Shown here: in pieces, positions 25,585-33,645 of the stretch
Position numbering within the stretch: position 1 is the first letter of the stretch
Layout: every line of letters starts with the position of its first letter
NCBI GenBank assembly: GCA_038202925.1
Contig: JBBREM010000001.1
Span: 26,052-90,051 of the forward strand
Length of the DNA stretch: 64,000 bases
Origin: JAEVZK01 sp038202925
GTDB lineage: Bacteria > Armatimonadota > Fimbriimonadia > Fimbriimonadales > Fimbriimonadaceae
Reading direction: 5' to 3'
Notes under the pieces: model-generated
Told to the model about the DNA's origin: nothing
Seen by the model: only the letters and a program-made list of their open reading frames with translations
The model's database searches: none
Position numbers and translations under genes: made by a program

Positions 25585-26010
25585 GTGAACGTCGTCCCGT
25601 CGGAGCTAAAGGAACTTGCGCAGTATTTACTTGTGCGTGAGGCTCGGAACACGACGACCGAAAATGTTAACATCGAGACCGCGATCGAGGTTTGCCAACG
25701 GCTGCGACAGCCTCTCGCGACCTTTGCCGGCGAGGAGGGCTTTCGCTCTCTCCTTGCTCGGGCGCTAGCGCTTTCCAAGGCCCAGGACACGTCGCTCAGC
25801 GCACTTAATGTCCATGCGGATGGCACGATCCAGGTAGGCAACGCCAACGCCTGGCCCGACCAAAGCGCGGCCAGAGATGCGGGAATCGCCCTGGTCGGGC
25901 AACTCCTTGCCTTGCTTACGACCTTCATTGGCCCGTCGCTCACCATGAATTTGGTGCATCGCGTTTGGCCAGACCTCGATCTCCAAACCGGAGGCCGGAA
26001 GAATCCATGA
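25585..26010 (+). CDS. Small protein coupled to a KaiC-like ATPase, function unknown
   Basis: 141 aa, soluble, mostly helical, no membrane segment or signal. I do not recognise the family. The stop overlaps the kaiC-like start as ATGA, which points to co-translation and probably a physical partnership. The N-terminal half (LKELAQYLLVREARN ... IETAIEVCQRLRQPL) looks like a helical bundle, and the C-terminus is more hydrophobic (GIALVGQLLALLTTFIG). The start is GTG 25585 with only a weak upstream GAGAG; a few codons either way are possible. Confidence 0.65.
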   Translation: MNVVPSELKELAQYLLVREARNTTTENVNIETAIEVCQRLRQPLATFAGEEGFRSLLARALALSKAQDTSLSALNVHADGTIQVGNANAWPDQSAARDAGIALVGQLLALLTTFIGPSLTMNLVHRVWPDLDLQTGGRKNP

Positions 26011-27491
26011 AACAACACGAAAAGGTGATTATCAACCAGCTCTCCACCGGAGTTCCCGGTCTCGACGAGGTTTTGGGTGGGGGCTTGCCTGAGTTCTCGT
26101 TCAACATTCTCGCAGGAGCGCCGGGATGCGGCAAGACGACCCTGGCCCACCAGATGATGTTCGCCAATGCGACCACCGAGAAGCCGGCGGTCTACTTCAC
26201 CGTGCTCGGCGAGCCGGCGATCAAGATGCTGCGATACCAGCAGCAATATGAGTTCTTCGATCAGTCCAAACTCGATAAGTCCATCAAGTTCGTCAATCTC
26301 AGCGCGCTCGTCATGGAGAAGGATCTGGGCGCGGTGCTCGATGAGATCATCAAGCAAGTCGAAGCCCTCGGTCCCAGCGTCGTCGTCGTCGATTCATTCC
26401 GCACCGTCGTGCGCAAGGCCCAGAGCCTGGGCAGTGAGATGGAGCTACAAGGCTTCGTCCAGCGCCTCGCCCTTTTTCTAACGAGTTGGCAGGCCACCAC
26501 CTTCCTCATCGGCGAGTACGTCGAGGGGGAAATCCGCGACAACCCCGTCTTCACCGTCGCCGACGGCCTGCTCTGGCTCTACCAGTCGGTTGAGCGCAAC
26601 TCCATCGTGCGCAAGATGCAGGTGATGAAGCTGCGAGGGCAGGAATCCGTGCCTGGCCTGCACACCTTCCGCATCACCGGCAATGGGTTGCAAGTATTCC
26701 CACGGACCTACGGCCTCTCAGAGCGCACCGGCACCAAGAAGGGCGCTCATCGGCTCGCCACCGGCATCCCCGAGTTGGACAAGATGCTGGGCGGGGGCAT
26801 CCCCTCTGGCCACAGCATGCTCCTCGGCGGTCCCTCCGGCTCGGGTAAATCCATCTTGGCCACCCACTTCATCGCTGAGGGCATCAAGCAGGGCGAGCCC
26901 GGCATCGTCGCCGTTTTCGAGGAAATGCCCGAACAGTATGTCGATCGCGCGAGGAACCTTGGTATGGATCTCGCCGCCGCCCTCAAGAAGGGCTCCCTCG
27001 AGGTCATCTACCTCCGGCCCCTCGATCTCTCGGTGGACGAGACGGTGCACGAGATCGTCGCCGCCGTCAAGCGGACCAAGGCTAAGCGCCTCGTAATCGA
27101 TTCCCTCGTCGGATTCGAAATGGCCCTTGCCCCCGGCTTTCGCGATGACTTCCGCGAGTCGCTTTACCGGATGATCGGCGCCCTCACCCGCTTGGGTGTT
27201 ACGATCGTCTCGACGGTGGAGATCGAGGAGAATTTCACCTCGATGGGCCTCTCCAATTTCGCCATATCATTCCTCTCGGATGACATTATCCGCCTGCGCT
27301 ACGTCTCGATCGACGGCCAACTTCGACGCATGATGATGGTGGTCAAGATGCGCAGCGGCAAGCACAGCATCGATATGCGCGAGTATGAGATCACCAATAA
27401 GGGCGTCGTCGTCGGCGATCGCCTGCGCGGTTACCAGGGCCTGACCACTGGCATCCCCGGTCCGTGGAGCGAGGAAGGCGCTACCAGCTAA
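26007..27491 (+). CDS. KaiC-like double-domain RecA-fold ATPase
   Basis: 494 aa with two tandem KaiC domains. Walker A 1 is GAPGCGKTTLAHQM (about 37-50) and Walker A 2 is GPSGSGKSILATHF near residue 276. The second domain keeps the catalytic Glu pair (AVFEEMPEQY), while the first has a Gly-Glu (FTVLGEPAIK). In the CII phosphorylation region the sequence ISFLSDDIIRLRY keeps one Ser and replaces the Thr with Phe, compared with cyanobacterial KaiC. No kaiA or kaiB is near. Likely a signalling ATPase rather than a true clock. A decayed copy of its 3' end lies at 29006-29137. Confidence 0.88.
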   Translation: MKQHEKVIINQLSTGVPGLDEVLGGGLPEFSFNILAGAPGCGKTTLAHQMMFANATTEKPAVYFTVLGEPAIKMLRYQQQYEFFDQSKLDKSIKFVNLSALVMEKDLGAVLDEIIKQVEALGPSVVVVDSFRTVVRKAQSLGSEMELQGFVQRLALFLTSWQATTFLIGEYVEGEIRDNPVFTVADGLLWLYQSVERNSIVRKMQVMKLRGQESVPGLHTFRITGNGLQVFPRTYGLSERTGTKKGAHRLATGIPELDKMLGGGIPSGHSMLLGGPSGSGKSILATHFIAEGIKQGEPGIVAVFEEMPEQYVDRARNLGMDLAAALKKGSLEVIYLRPLDLSVDETVHEIVAAVKRTKAKRLVIDSLVGFEMALAPGFRDDFRESLYRMIGALTRLGVTIVSTVEIEENFTSMGLSNFAISFLSDDIIRLRYVSIDGQLRRMMMVVKMRSGKHSIDMREYEITNKGVVVGDRLRGYQGLTTGIPGPWSEEGATS

Positions 27492-27493
27492 GT

Positions 27494-27540
27494 GGCTCCG
27501 GCTTCGCCGGAGACGGGGACAGGAATGTCCCCGTCACTGG
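27494..27540. repeat. Dispersed GC-hairpin repeat, copy D2
   Basis: GGCTCCGGCTTCGCCGGAG hairpin followed by the palindromic GGGGACAGGAATGTCCCC. It begins 3 bp after the kaiC-like stop and could act as a transcript terminator there. Confidence 0.6.
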
Positions 27541-27574
27541 GTTGTGTGGGCTAATGCCTCCGCTGGCTCCTTGG

Positions 27575-28888
27575 CTATAGCGACTTCAGAAACTCGATCA
27601 GATCGCCCTTCTCGGCGGAGGTCAAGCCCAGCCGGAAGTGGTCATTGTAATGGTTCACCACATCCATCAGGGTCCCGAAGCGCCCGTCGTGATAGAAGCC
27701 GCCCTTGTGGATCTTGTCCATATTCCAAAGCGCGCGCAACGGCACTGTACGATAGCGATTGTCCGGCGCGCGCTGCGCCTGGAACTCGTCGATCCCGATC
27801 TCCGCGCCCTTATGCAGATTCCATCCCGGCTCCGTGTACAGCGGCGGGACATGACAGCTCGCGCACTTCGCCTTCGTGTCGAAGATCATCTTCCCGATGC
27901 GCGCCCGCTGCGGGTCGAAAGCGCCCATCGGGGGCTTTGGCGTTACGAGCGAGAGCTGATAGTAATGGAGGGCGGGCAGCTTGGACGTGATCATATCGAC
28001 GGCGTCATGCTTGTGGCCCTGCATTGTGCGAGCGGCGACCGGATACTTCTCCGCATCGTCGAGCCGAGGATCGAAGAACGTGCCTTGCCCGTGCATTTCG
28101 AGGTTGGCCACGTAGGCGTTCCAGTAGCTCACGGTGCCCCATGAGCCCGTCCACGTGTGGTTATTGACCCCGGCGAGCCCGAACGCCGCCGGGTTGAGGG
28201 TGGCTGCCGGCTTGCCATCCGGCCGGAATGCCTTGCCGTCGAGGTTCAGCTCGGCATCGAATTTGCCAGGCCCCCAGGAATTCAGAACCTTCTTGACGGT
28301 CGCCTCATCCACCTGCAGCATGTCGGTGTAGGGTTTCAGGTTCGGAGCCGTCGCCACAATCGCGCCCACGTTGAGGTCGCGATTGGGCCAGCCGTCGAGC
28401 CGGTACCCGATGCCCGGCATAAACTTGTCGTCGACGGTGGAGTGGCACAGTGCGCAAGTGATGCCCACTGAGCGCAGGCTCTTTCCGTCGGCGTTGAAGA
28501 AGCCGCGAACGCCGATCACTGCGTTCGCTTTCAGCAAGGCGAGGGTCACGGCGGGATCGTCCAGGTTCACCTTGCCCGCCTTGATGAGTCTCCCCATCGC
28601 CGGGGGAACCGCCGCGAGATCGACCTTCAGACCAAGCCCCAAGGCCATCTTGGGACTGACGCCAGGACCGACGCCGCCATTCGCGGCGCCTTCGATCGCC
28701 TCATGAAGCCGCACCTTGCCGCCCCAGAAGGCTTCGCTGCCAAAGGTGTCTTGGCGGAAGATCGCGCGGCCCTCTTCCAGCATCCTGCCGCTCTCCGCCG
28801 CCCCCGCTCTATCCTGCTGGGCGGCGAGGCCAACCACCAGTGCGCTGAAGCCAAGACTCAAAGGAATCCATCGAACGAACGTCGTCAT
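27575..28888 (-). CDS. Exported di-heme c-type cytochrome (peroxidase-like)
   Basis: 437 aa with an N-terminal signal (WIPLSLGFSALVVGLAAQQ). Two haem c sites are visible: CALCH around residue 155 and CASCH around residue 347. FKPDGK-type loops and the closing pattern VPLRALWNMDKIHKGGFYHDGRF ... VVNHYNDHF resemble the MauG/di-haem cytochrome c peroxidase group. It is probably periplasmic and may detoxify peroxide or pass electrons. ATG 28888 is chosen because GGAGGTGG lies 6-8 bases upstream; a frame start 12 codons earlier has no such site. Confidence 0.8.
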   Translation of the reverse strand: MTTFVRWIPLSLGFSALVVGLAAQQDRAGAAESGRMLEEGRAIFRQDTFGSEAFWGGKVRLHEAIEGAANGGVGPGVSPKMALGLGLKVDLAAVPPAMGRLIKAGKVNLDDPAVTLALLKANAVIGVRGFFNADGKSLRSVGITCALCHSTVDDKFMPGIGYRLDGWPNRDLNVGAIVATAPNLKPYTDMLQVDEATVKKVLNSWGPGKFDAELNLDGKAFRPDGKPAATLNPAAFGLAGVNNHTWTGSWGTVSYWNAYVANLEMHGQGTFFDPRLDDAEKYPVAARTMQGHKHDAVDMITSKLPALHYYQLSLVTPKPPMGAFDPQRARIGKMIFDTKAKCASCHVPPLYTEPGWNLHKGAEIGIDEFQAQRAPDNRYRTVPLRALWNMDKIHKGGFYHDGRFGTLMDVVNHYNDHFRLGLTSAEKGDLIEFLKSL

Positions 28889-29005
28889 CTTTTCCACCTC
28901 CGGAATGTCTCGAGCCGGATCCACAACAGGATGCGAGCGCGAGAATTCACCAAGTTAATGGTGCTGCGCAGGGTTGAAAGTTGGTAGTCCGAGGATTCAC
29001 TGTCA

Positions 29006-29137
29006 GTGAAACGACAGACGCAGCCCCAGTATGAGATCACGGACAAGGGCATCGCCATCGGCGAATCGCTGCGGGGCTATCGAGCCCTAACCAGCGACAT
29101 CCCCGGCCCGTGGAGCGAGGAAGTCGCTCGGGGCTGA
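29006..29137 (+). pseudogene. 3' fragment of a second kaiC-like gene
   Basis: The frame reads PQYEITDKGIAIGESLRG then YRALTSDIPGPWSEEVARG and stop. The intact kaiC-like protein ends EYEITNKGVVVGDRLRG then YQGLTTGIPGPWSEEGATS. Only about 37 codons of the C-terminus survive and there is no upstream homology, so this is the residue of a deleted paralogue or a duplicated end. The rest of the 28889-29208 gap shows nothing further. Confidence 0.75.
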
Positions 29138-29208
29138 GGAGTGCTGCGGGAACAACTGACAGTCGATCAAGTCAAGCAATTTGCAACACGATAGTTTGCG
29201 GAACAACC

Positions 29209-29355
29209 ATGCTTGAACTGATCATCGTCATCCTCGTCATCCTCTGGCTGCTCGGCTTCTTCGTCATCCACATCGGATCGTTCATCCACATCCTGCTCGT
29301 GATCGCGCTGATCGTGATCATTCTTAGGGTGCTTAGGGGTCGCAAACCGCTGTAG
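29209..29355 (+). CDS. Lmo0937/DUF5670-type small membrane protein
   Basis: 48 aa, two hydrophobic helices (LELIIVILVILWLLGFFVI and IHILLVIALIVIILRVL) and a basic tail GRKPL. It matches the lmo0937 family of tiny membrane proteins of unknown function. The start at ATG 29209 is the first residue of the family pattern; longer in-frame starts pass through unrelated sequence. A truncated relative lies at 16391-16455. Confidence 0.8.
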   Translation: MLELIIVILVILWLLGFFVIHIGSFIHILLVIALIVIILRVLRGRKPL

Positions 29356-29506
29356 GCGCGTCGTCTCGCCAACCCGTCGGGCTTTTCTTAGCGCACCGTG
29401 TCGCCATAAGAAAATGCCAGCAACAACTACAACGTCCTCTTCGAGGAGAAGTCCGGGCGCAAGAGCGACTCGCAGACCCTGACGCGTTCCGCTCCTTGCT
29501 CTAGTC

Positions 29507-29512
29507 TATTAT
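29507..29512 (+). promoter_or_regulatory. Candidate -10 box of the methyltransferase gene
   Basis: TATTAT ends 6 bases before the ATG at 29519, with no Shine-Dalgarno between, consistent with a leaderless transcript. In the upstream gap (29356-29506) I see only a short open stretch reading NNYNVLFEEKSGRKSDSQ (about 29418-29471), possibly another gene scrap. Confidence 0.4.
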
Positions 29513-29518
29513 TCTTAG

Positions 29519-30652
29519 ATGCAGTTTGCAGAGTTCTTCGCAGGGATCGGGCTGGTGCGGATGGGGTTGGAGCGATCCGGTTGGAAGTGCGCCTTCGCCA
29601 ACGATATCGATCCGAAGAAGCTCGAAATGTATCAAGCCCAGTTTCCCGACTGGCGTGAGCATTTCGTCTTGGGCGATATTCGAAGCGTCGCCCCGCGCGA
29701 CCTGCCCCGAGTGGACTTGGCAACAGCATCGTTCCCTTGCACTGATCTGAGCCTTGCTGGTGCCCGCAAGGGCCTAGCCGGCGAGCACTCATCAGCACTC
29801 TGGCCCTTCCTAGAGGTCTTGCATAAGGTTGAGCATGTGCGTCCGCGGCTCGTTCTTCTGGAGAATGTCCCGGCCTTTCTCAGTTCGCATAATGGAGCGG
29901 ATTTCAAGAGTGCTCTCGTAGCACTGAATCGGCTCGGCTATTCCGTCGATGCTTTCATCGTGGACGCAATCCACTTCGTGCCACAGTCCCGTCCCCGTCT
30001 TTTCGTAGTAGGCGTGTACGCGCCCGCGGCATCTCTCGTGGCCGAGCGTCGCAAGCCTCCGATCTTCTTCGAATCGCACGTCCGGCCCCCAGCGCTCGCT
30101 CGATTCATTCTGGAGAGCAATGACATCCGTTGGAATATTCGCGAGCTGCCAGCCCTTCCTCCCGAGAAGCATAAACTCGAATCGATCCTCGATGTGCTTC
30201 CCCCCGACGCGTCCGAGTGGTGGTCGGTGCCCCGTGTCGAGTATCTGCTGAACCAAATGAGTGCGAAACATCGCTCGCTGGCCGACGGCATGATTGAGAG
30301 CACGACAGAAACAGCCGGGACGGTCTTCCGCCGCGTCCGCAACGGCAAGTCGATGGCTGAACTCCGCGTTGACGGGACTGCCGGGTGTCTTCGCACGCCG
30401 AAAGGCGGTAGCGGACGGCAGATTCTTTTCGTGGCCGGGTCGGGTTTCTGTCGCGCGAGGCTCCTGACGCCGCGGGAGTGCGCCCGGCTGATGGGGGCCG
30501 ACGATTATCGGATTGACGTGCCAGCCAATCAGGCTCTCTTCGGCTTCGGCGACGCAGTTTGCGTTCCCGTGATCGACTGGATTGCGAGAAACTATTTGAA
30601 CCCGGCCCTCTCAGAGGCATCAGCGCCGCAGGAGGCGCTCGCCAGAGGATGA
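29519..30652 (+). CDS. DNA (cytosine-5) methyltransferase
   Basis: 377 aa. Motif I: EFFAGIGLVRMGLERSGW. Motif IV: ATASFPCTDLSLAG, with the catalytic Cys in a PCTD rather than PCQ context. Motif VI: LVLLENVPAF. Motif VIII: VPQSRPRLFVVGVY. Motif X: ALFGFGDAVCVPVIDWIA. The target-recognition region between VIII and X is short. It methylates cytosine and, with the following overlapping nuclease gene, forms a type II restriction-modification pair. Confidence 0.92.
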   Translation: MQFAEFFAGIGLVRMGLERSGWKCAFANDIDPKKLEMYQAQFPDWREHFVLGDIRSVAPRDLPRVDLATASFPCTDLSLAGARKGLAGEHSSALWPFLEVLHKVEHVRPRLVLLENVPAFLSSHNGADFKSALVALNRLGYSVDAFIVDAIHFVPQSRPRLFVVGVYAPAASLVAERRKPPIFFESHVRPPALARFILESNDIRWNIRELPALPPEKHKLESILDVLPPDASEWWSVPRVEYLLNQMSAKHRSLADGMIESTTETAGTVFRRVRNGKSMAELRVDGTAGCLRTPKGGSGRQILFVAGSGFCRARLLTPRECARLMGADDYRIDVPANQALFGFGDAVCVPVIDWIARNYLNPALSEASAPQEALARG

Positions 30653-31365
30653 AACAAGTCGAACCGCTGGGCGTGCCTGCCGATGTCGCCGCCATCCGCA
30701 AACAAATCTCGGAGTTTTTCCGGCAGAAGACGGAACTGGGCCATTCCTTAGGCAGCTATTTCGGAGCGTACGTCTTCTTCGACTACGATGAGGAGCCGAT
30801 TTATGTCGGGCAGACGCATGAGGGCTTGGGAGGCCGCGTCAGCCGACACATGACGAACCAGCGTACGGACGCGGTTGCGATGAATGTCCTCGACCCCTTT
30901 GAGGTTGCTTTCATCGAGGTTTATCCCCTGCATCACAAGAAGCAAAGCCCGCCCGACCACAAGCAGCTTGTTCGAGAGCTGGATGCGCTGGAATACACCG
31001 TCTTCCAAAAGGTCCTTCGAGAATCAGCGCTGGGGGCCGTCCTAAATGAAAAGGACCTCATAGCCACGGACTTGGTGGAAATGCCCCAGGCATACCGAGC
31101 GAGGATAATCCCAGAGGAGCTCTTTAATCTCCGCAAGCACCCTGACATCAGAATCGCCAGGAGGGCCAGCACCATAGCTCGACTCGCGCAAGTTATCAGC
31201 GAGCGTGACGTCTCTCCCGGGCTCCGCAGAACCCTCGTCACCCAGGCTCGCCGTCTCGAAAAGCTTGCCGCAGAACGCTTCAAGTCCTTCCGAGAGACTG
31301 TTCCGAAGGCGGACCCTGGCGAGGAGACGGGCGAAAACAACGAGTACGAGGGCCGAACCCTGTGA
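30649..31365 (+). CDS. GIY-YIG restriction endonuclease, Eco29kI-like
   Basis: 238 aa. The N-terminal nuclease core shows GAYVFFDYDEEPIYVGQT (the GIY and YIG halves), then an Arg in GLGGRVSRH and FEVAFIEVYPL with a candidate metal Glu. This is the layout of Eco29kI-type GIY-YIG restriction enzymes. ATG 30649 overlaps the methyltransferase stop as ATGA, with GGAGG 15 bases upstream. Eco29kI cuts CCGCGG; the specificity of this enzyme is unknown. Confidence 0.8.
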   Translation: MKQVEPLGVPADVAAIRKQISEFFRQKTELGHSLGSYFGAYVFFDYDEEPIYVGQTHEGLGGRVSRHMTNQRTDAVAMNVLDPFEVAFIEVYPLHHKKQSPPDHKQLVRELDALEYTVFQKVLRESALGAVLNEKDLIATDLVEMPQAYRARIIPEELFNLRKHPDIRIARRASTIARLAQVISERDVSPGLRRTLVTQARRLEKLAAERFKSFRETVPKADPGEETGENNEYEGRTL

Positions 31366-31546
31366 AGCGGGTTACTACGAGGACCCGTTCAACCCCGGCA
31401 TCCGCTACCCGAGGCTTCAAATCCTGACCGTGCAGGACCTCTTCGACGGGAAGCATGCCGAATATCCCCGCTCGCACGACGAAACCTTCAAGAAGGCGCA
31501 ACGCGCCGGGGGTAGCCCCGCGCGCCAGAGCGGCCTTGACCTTTGA
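31361..31546 (+). pseudogene. C-terminal remnant of a DNA methyltransferase gene
   Basis: The frame reads CEAGYYEDPFNPGIRYPRLQ then ILTVQDLFDGK and later ETFKKAQRAG. This is the ending typical of site-specific adenine DNA methyltransferases (YPRLQILTV-ELL-GK ... TFKKA). There is no start or catalytic domain; the upstream frame overlaps the nuclease gene. It suggests a second modification gene was lost here. Confidence 0.6.
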
Positions 31547-31568
31547 CCACTTTACGGACTATCGTTTT

Positions 31569-31736
31569 CGCATCGTGGAAGGTCTAACTCCGAGTGAGAT
31601 CACTTACTCTCGCATCGTGAAGGCTTTAACTCCGGGTGAGATTGCCTACTCTCGCATCGTGGAATGTCATATCGCCAGTGAGATAACTCACTCTCGCATC
31701 GTGGAGGCTCGAACTTCGATTGAGGTCGCTCCAACT
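31569..31736 (+). repeat. Four tandem 42-bp repeats
   Basis: CGCATCGTG recurs at 31569, 31611, 31653 and 31695, exactly 42 bp apart, with diverged units in between. Each unit also carries an inverted repeat of the type AGTGAGATAACTCACT. One frame reads through all four as 14-residue repeats around SRIVEA-T-EI. The ~130 bp after it (31740-31870) hold no gene I can see. Confidence 0.75.
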
Positions 31737-31874
31737 GTCTCCTCGGTGACGTGCTCTCGCTAAGAAATTGCGCTCAATATGATTGTTGAGCCCCCTGTCA
31801 TTACGCAAGTGTTGTGATACTGTAGTTTTTGATTGCAGGCGTAACGCCATAAGGACTAGAGGGGATCCATTACC

Positions 31875-32846
31875 ATGCCAATTTCATCCACCGCATCCTA
31901 CCTATCGACTATGCAAGCCTTCATCGCCCACTGGTTGGCGGTGAACTCGCAGCTCGACGACGACGGCCTGCCGCACATCGTGCTGCCGACGGCCTACACC
32001 GTCGCAACCTTGACCACGGACCGCGCCGACATCGCGGATGCGATTACCGCCGTACAGCCCGCGCTGAATCAACTCCAGGCGGCGGCGAACAATCGCAACA
32101 ACAAGAAGGTGCCGCTGCGAGAGCGCATCCGTCAGTTCCGCGCCGCCGCCCAGAGCTACCTCAAGGGCTCGCAGTACATCAACGCGCTTCCTCGCCTCCC
32201 CCGCTTCGACGCTTCGCCCGGGGACTTCACGAAAGCGCTGGACGACATGTCGAGCCTATGGGCCACTATCAACGCCTTGCCGCCCCCCGGCTTTACGGCT
32301 CCGCTGAAGCTGATTGGCGCGTATACCCTGGCTAACTTCAACACCGAGGTCACCGCCATGAAGGCCGCGTTCACGGCGTGGGATGCGGCGTATCAGAACG
32401 CGGCGATCGTGCGCGGGCAACGCGATATGTTGCTGCCGCCGGTCAAGCCCAGGCTCTCGCAGTACCGCCAGGCGGTGCTCGCCACTTTCCCGCCCGGCAA
32501 CGCGCTCGTGCTCTCGCTTCCGGCCGTTCGTCCGCCTTCCGGCTCGACGCCGAAGGCGGTGCAGATATCCGGCCTGTGGAATGGCACGAGCAGCAAGGCG
32601 CATCTGGAGTGGACGGCCTCGGCCAATCCGAACCTTGACCACTACAGCATCCGCTCCTGCGATCCGCCCCGCTACCGCGCCGCCGACGAATCAGTGGTGG
32701 CCAGCGTCGCAGCGGGGACGACCGTGTTCGATACCGACGACGGCTTACTCGCGGCGGGCTCGGCGAAGATCTTCAAGGTCTACGTCGTGACCCACGACGA
32801 CAACGAGAAGGGCAGCAACTCGGTGAAGATCACGCACCCGGAGTAG
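31875..32846 (+). CDS. Hypothetical protein with C-terminal fibronectin III-like domain
   Basis: 323 aa, no signal peptide or membrane helix. The N-terminal ~220 residues are helical and Ala/Leu-rich (DIADAITAVQPALNQLQAAA, TEVTAMKAAFTAWDAAY). The last ~90 residues look like an FnIII sandwich (AHLEWTASANPNLDHYSIRS ... VYVVTHDDNEKGSNSV). I do not recognise the function. An AGAGGGGATCC stretch precedes ATG 31875 as a weak ribosome site. It stands alone in an accessory region. Confidence 0.65.
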   Translation: MPISSTASYLSTMQAFIAHWLAVNSQLDDDGLPHIVLPTAYTVATLTTDRADIADAITAVQPALNQLQAAANNRNNKKVPLRERIRQFRAAAQSYLKGSQYINALPRLPRFDASPGDFTKALDDMSSLWATINALPPPGFTAPLKLIGAYTLANFNTEVTAMKAAFTAWDAAYQNAAIVRGQRDMLLPPVKPRLSQYRQAVLATFPPGNALVLSLPAVRPPSGSTPKAVQISGLWNGTSSKAHLEWTASANPNLDHYSIRSCDPPRYRAADESVVASVAAGTTVFDTDDGLLAAGSAKIFKVYVVTHDDNEKGSNSVKITHPE

Positions 32847-32892
32847 TATTTCTTCCCTCCCGCAGCGCGGGAGGGAATCCTGTAATGGAGAA

Positions 32893-33249
32893 CTAGCCGG
32901 TCGTGGTGGCGGCACCCGTTGTCCCGGCCGTTCCGGCCGTACCCGCTGCTCCGGCAGCACCGTTCGCGCCATTTGCTCCATTAGCACCGGCGGCTCCTGG
33001 AGCTCCAGCTGGGCCGGGCGCTCCTGCCGGACCGGGCGTCCCCGGCACAGGAACGGGAACGATCGTAGGCGCCGTTGGAGTTGGCTGGCCCGGCGTCTGG
33101 ACAATCGTCGTTGATGGGACGACCTCGGTTGTATGTGAGGGAGCCCACAAGGCAAAGTAGCCGATCACGAGCAACACGATGACGACCGCGATCACGACGA
33201 ACACTGCGGTCATGGATCGGGCATCGGCTCTATCTTCTGAATAGGACAT
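32893..33249 (-). CDS. Collagen-like repeat membrane protein
   Basis: 118 aa. A short cytoplasmic start (MSYSEDRADARSM), one strong membrane helix (VFVVIAVVIVLLVIGYFAL), a Pro/Thr linker, then Gly-x-y repeats (GTPGPAGAPGPAGAPG ... GANGANGANGAAG) for about 45 residues. This is a type II anchored collagen-like stalk. AGGAGG at a good distance precedes ATG 33249. The function is unknown; surface display is likely. Confidence 0.75.
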   Translation of the reverse strand: MSYSEDRADARSMTAVFVVIAVVIVLLVIGYFALWAPSHTTEVVPSTTIVQTPGQPTPTAPTIVPVPVPGTPGPAGAPGPAGAPGAAGANGANGANGAAGAAGTAGTAGTTGAATTTG

Positions 33250-33514
33250 GGTCTCTACCTCCTGGTAGTTAGCGAAATTGGGAAGCAAGTAGCGCCCTGT
33301 TATGGACGCTCCGGTTGCTTAGAGCGACTCTCGTATCGCTCTGGCAATACTAGACCAACAGTAATCATCCGGTGTTCCGGGTCGGCTGCGCTGCGCTAGG
33401 GCCGGCCGCTGCCGGGCACGCTCCCCCTTTCCCCTCCCATCAAGGAGGGGATGCTAGGCCGAGCGGTGCAAGTACAGGAGCCGCCGCTGGGCGCTCCCCA
33501 GGTTTCCCCGTCAG

Positions 33515-33536
33515 CTAAGAGCTTGTCTTAGTTTTT
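33515..33536 (+). terminator. Weak hairpin with T-run
   Basis: CTAAGA and TCTTAG flank a GCTTG loop and are followed by TTTTT. The stem is only 6 bp and AT-rich. It is the only recognisable structure in the ~395-bp gap 33250-33645. Confidence 0.3.
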
Positions 33537-33645
33537 ACTGACAGACAAAAAAACATCGCCCTCTCGGGATCAATTCGATGCCGCTCGAAGCCTTACTCGA
33601 TAGCCTTGCTCTTGGCTGGGCTTATTTTTTGGAGAGGAGATAGCA

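Noticed and set aside
31569..31736. 42-bp tandem repeats as a CRISPR array
   Set aside because: The units are directly abutting and diverged, with no unique spacers between identical repeats and no cas genes near.
32903..33160. Plus-strand Ala/Pro-rich open frame over the collagen-like gene
   Set aside because: It is the complementary reading of the Gly-x-y repeats; the minus strand has the signal/anchor helix and an AGGAGG site.
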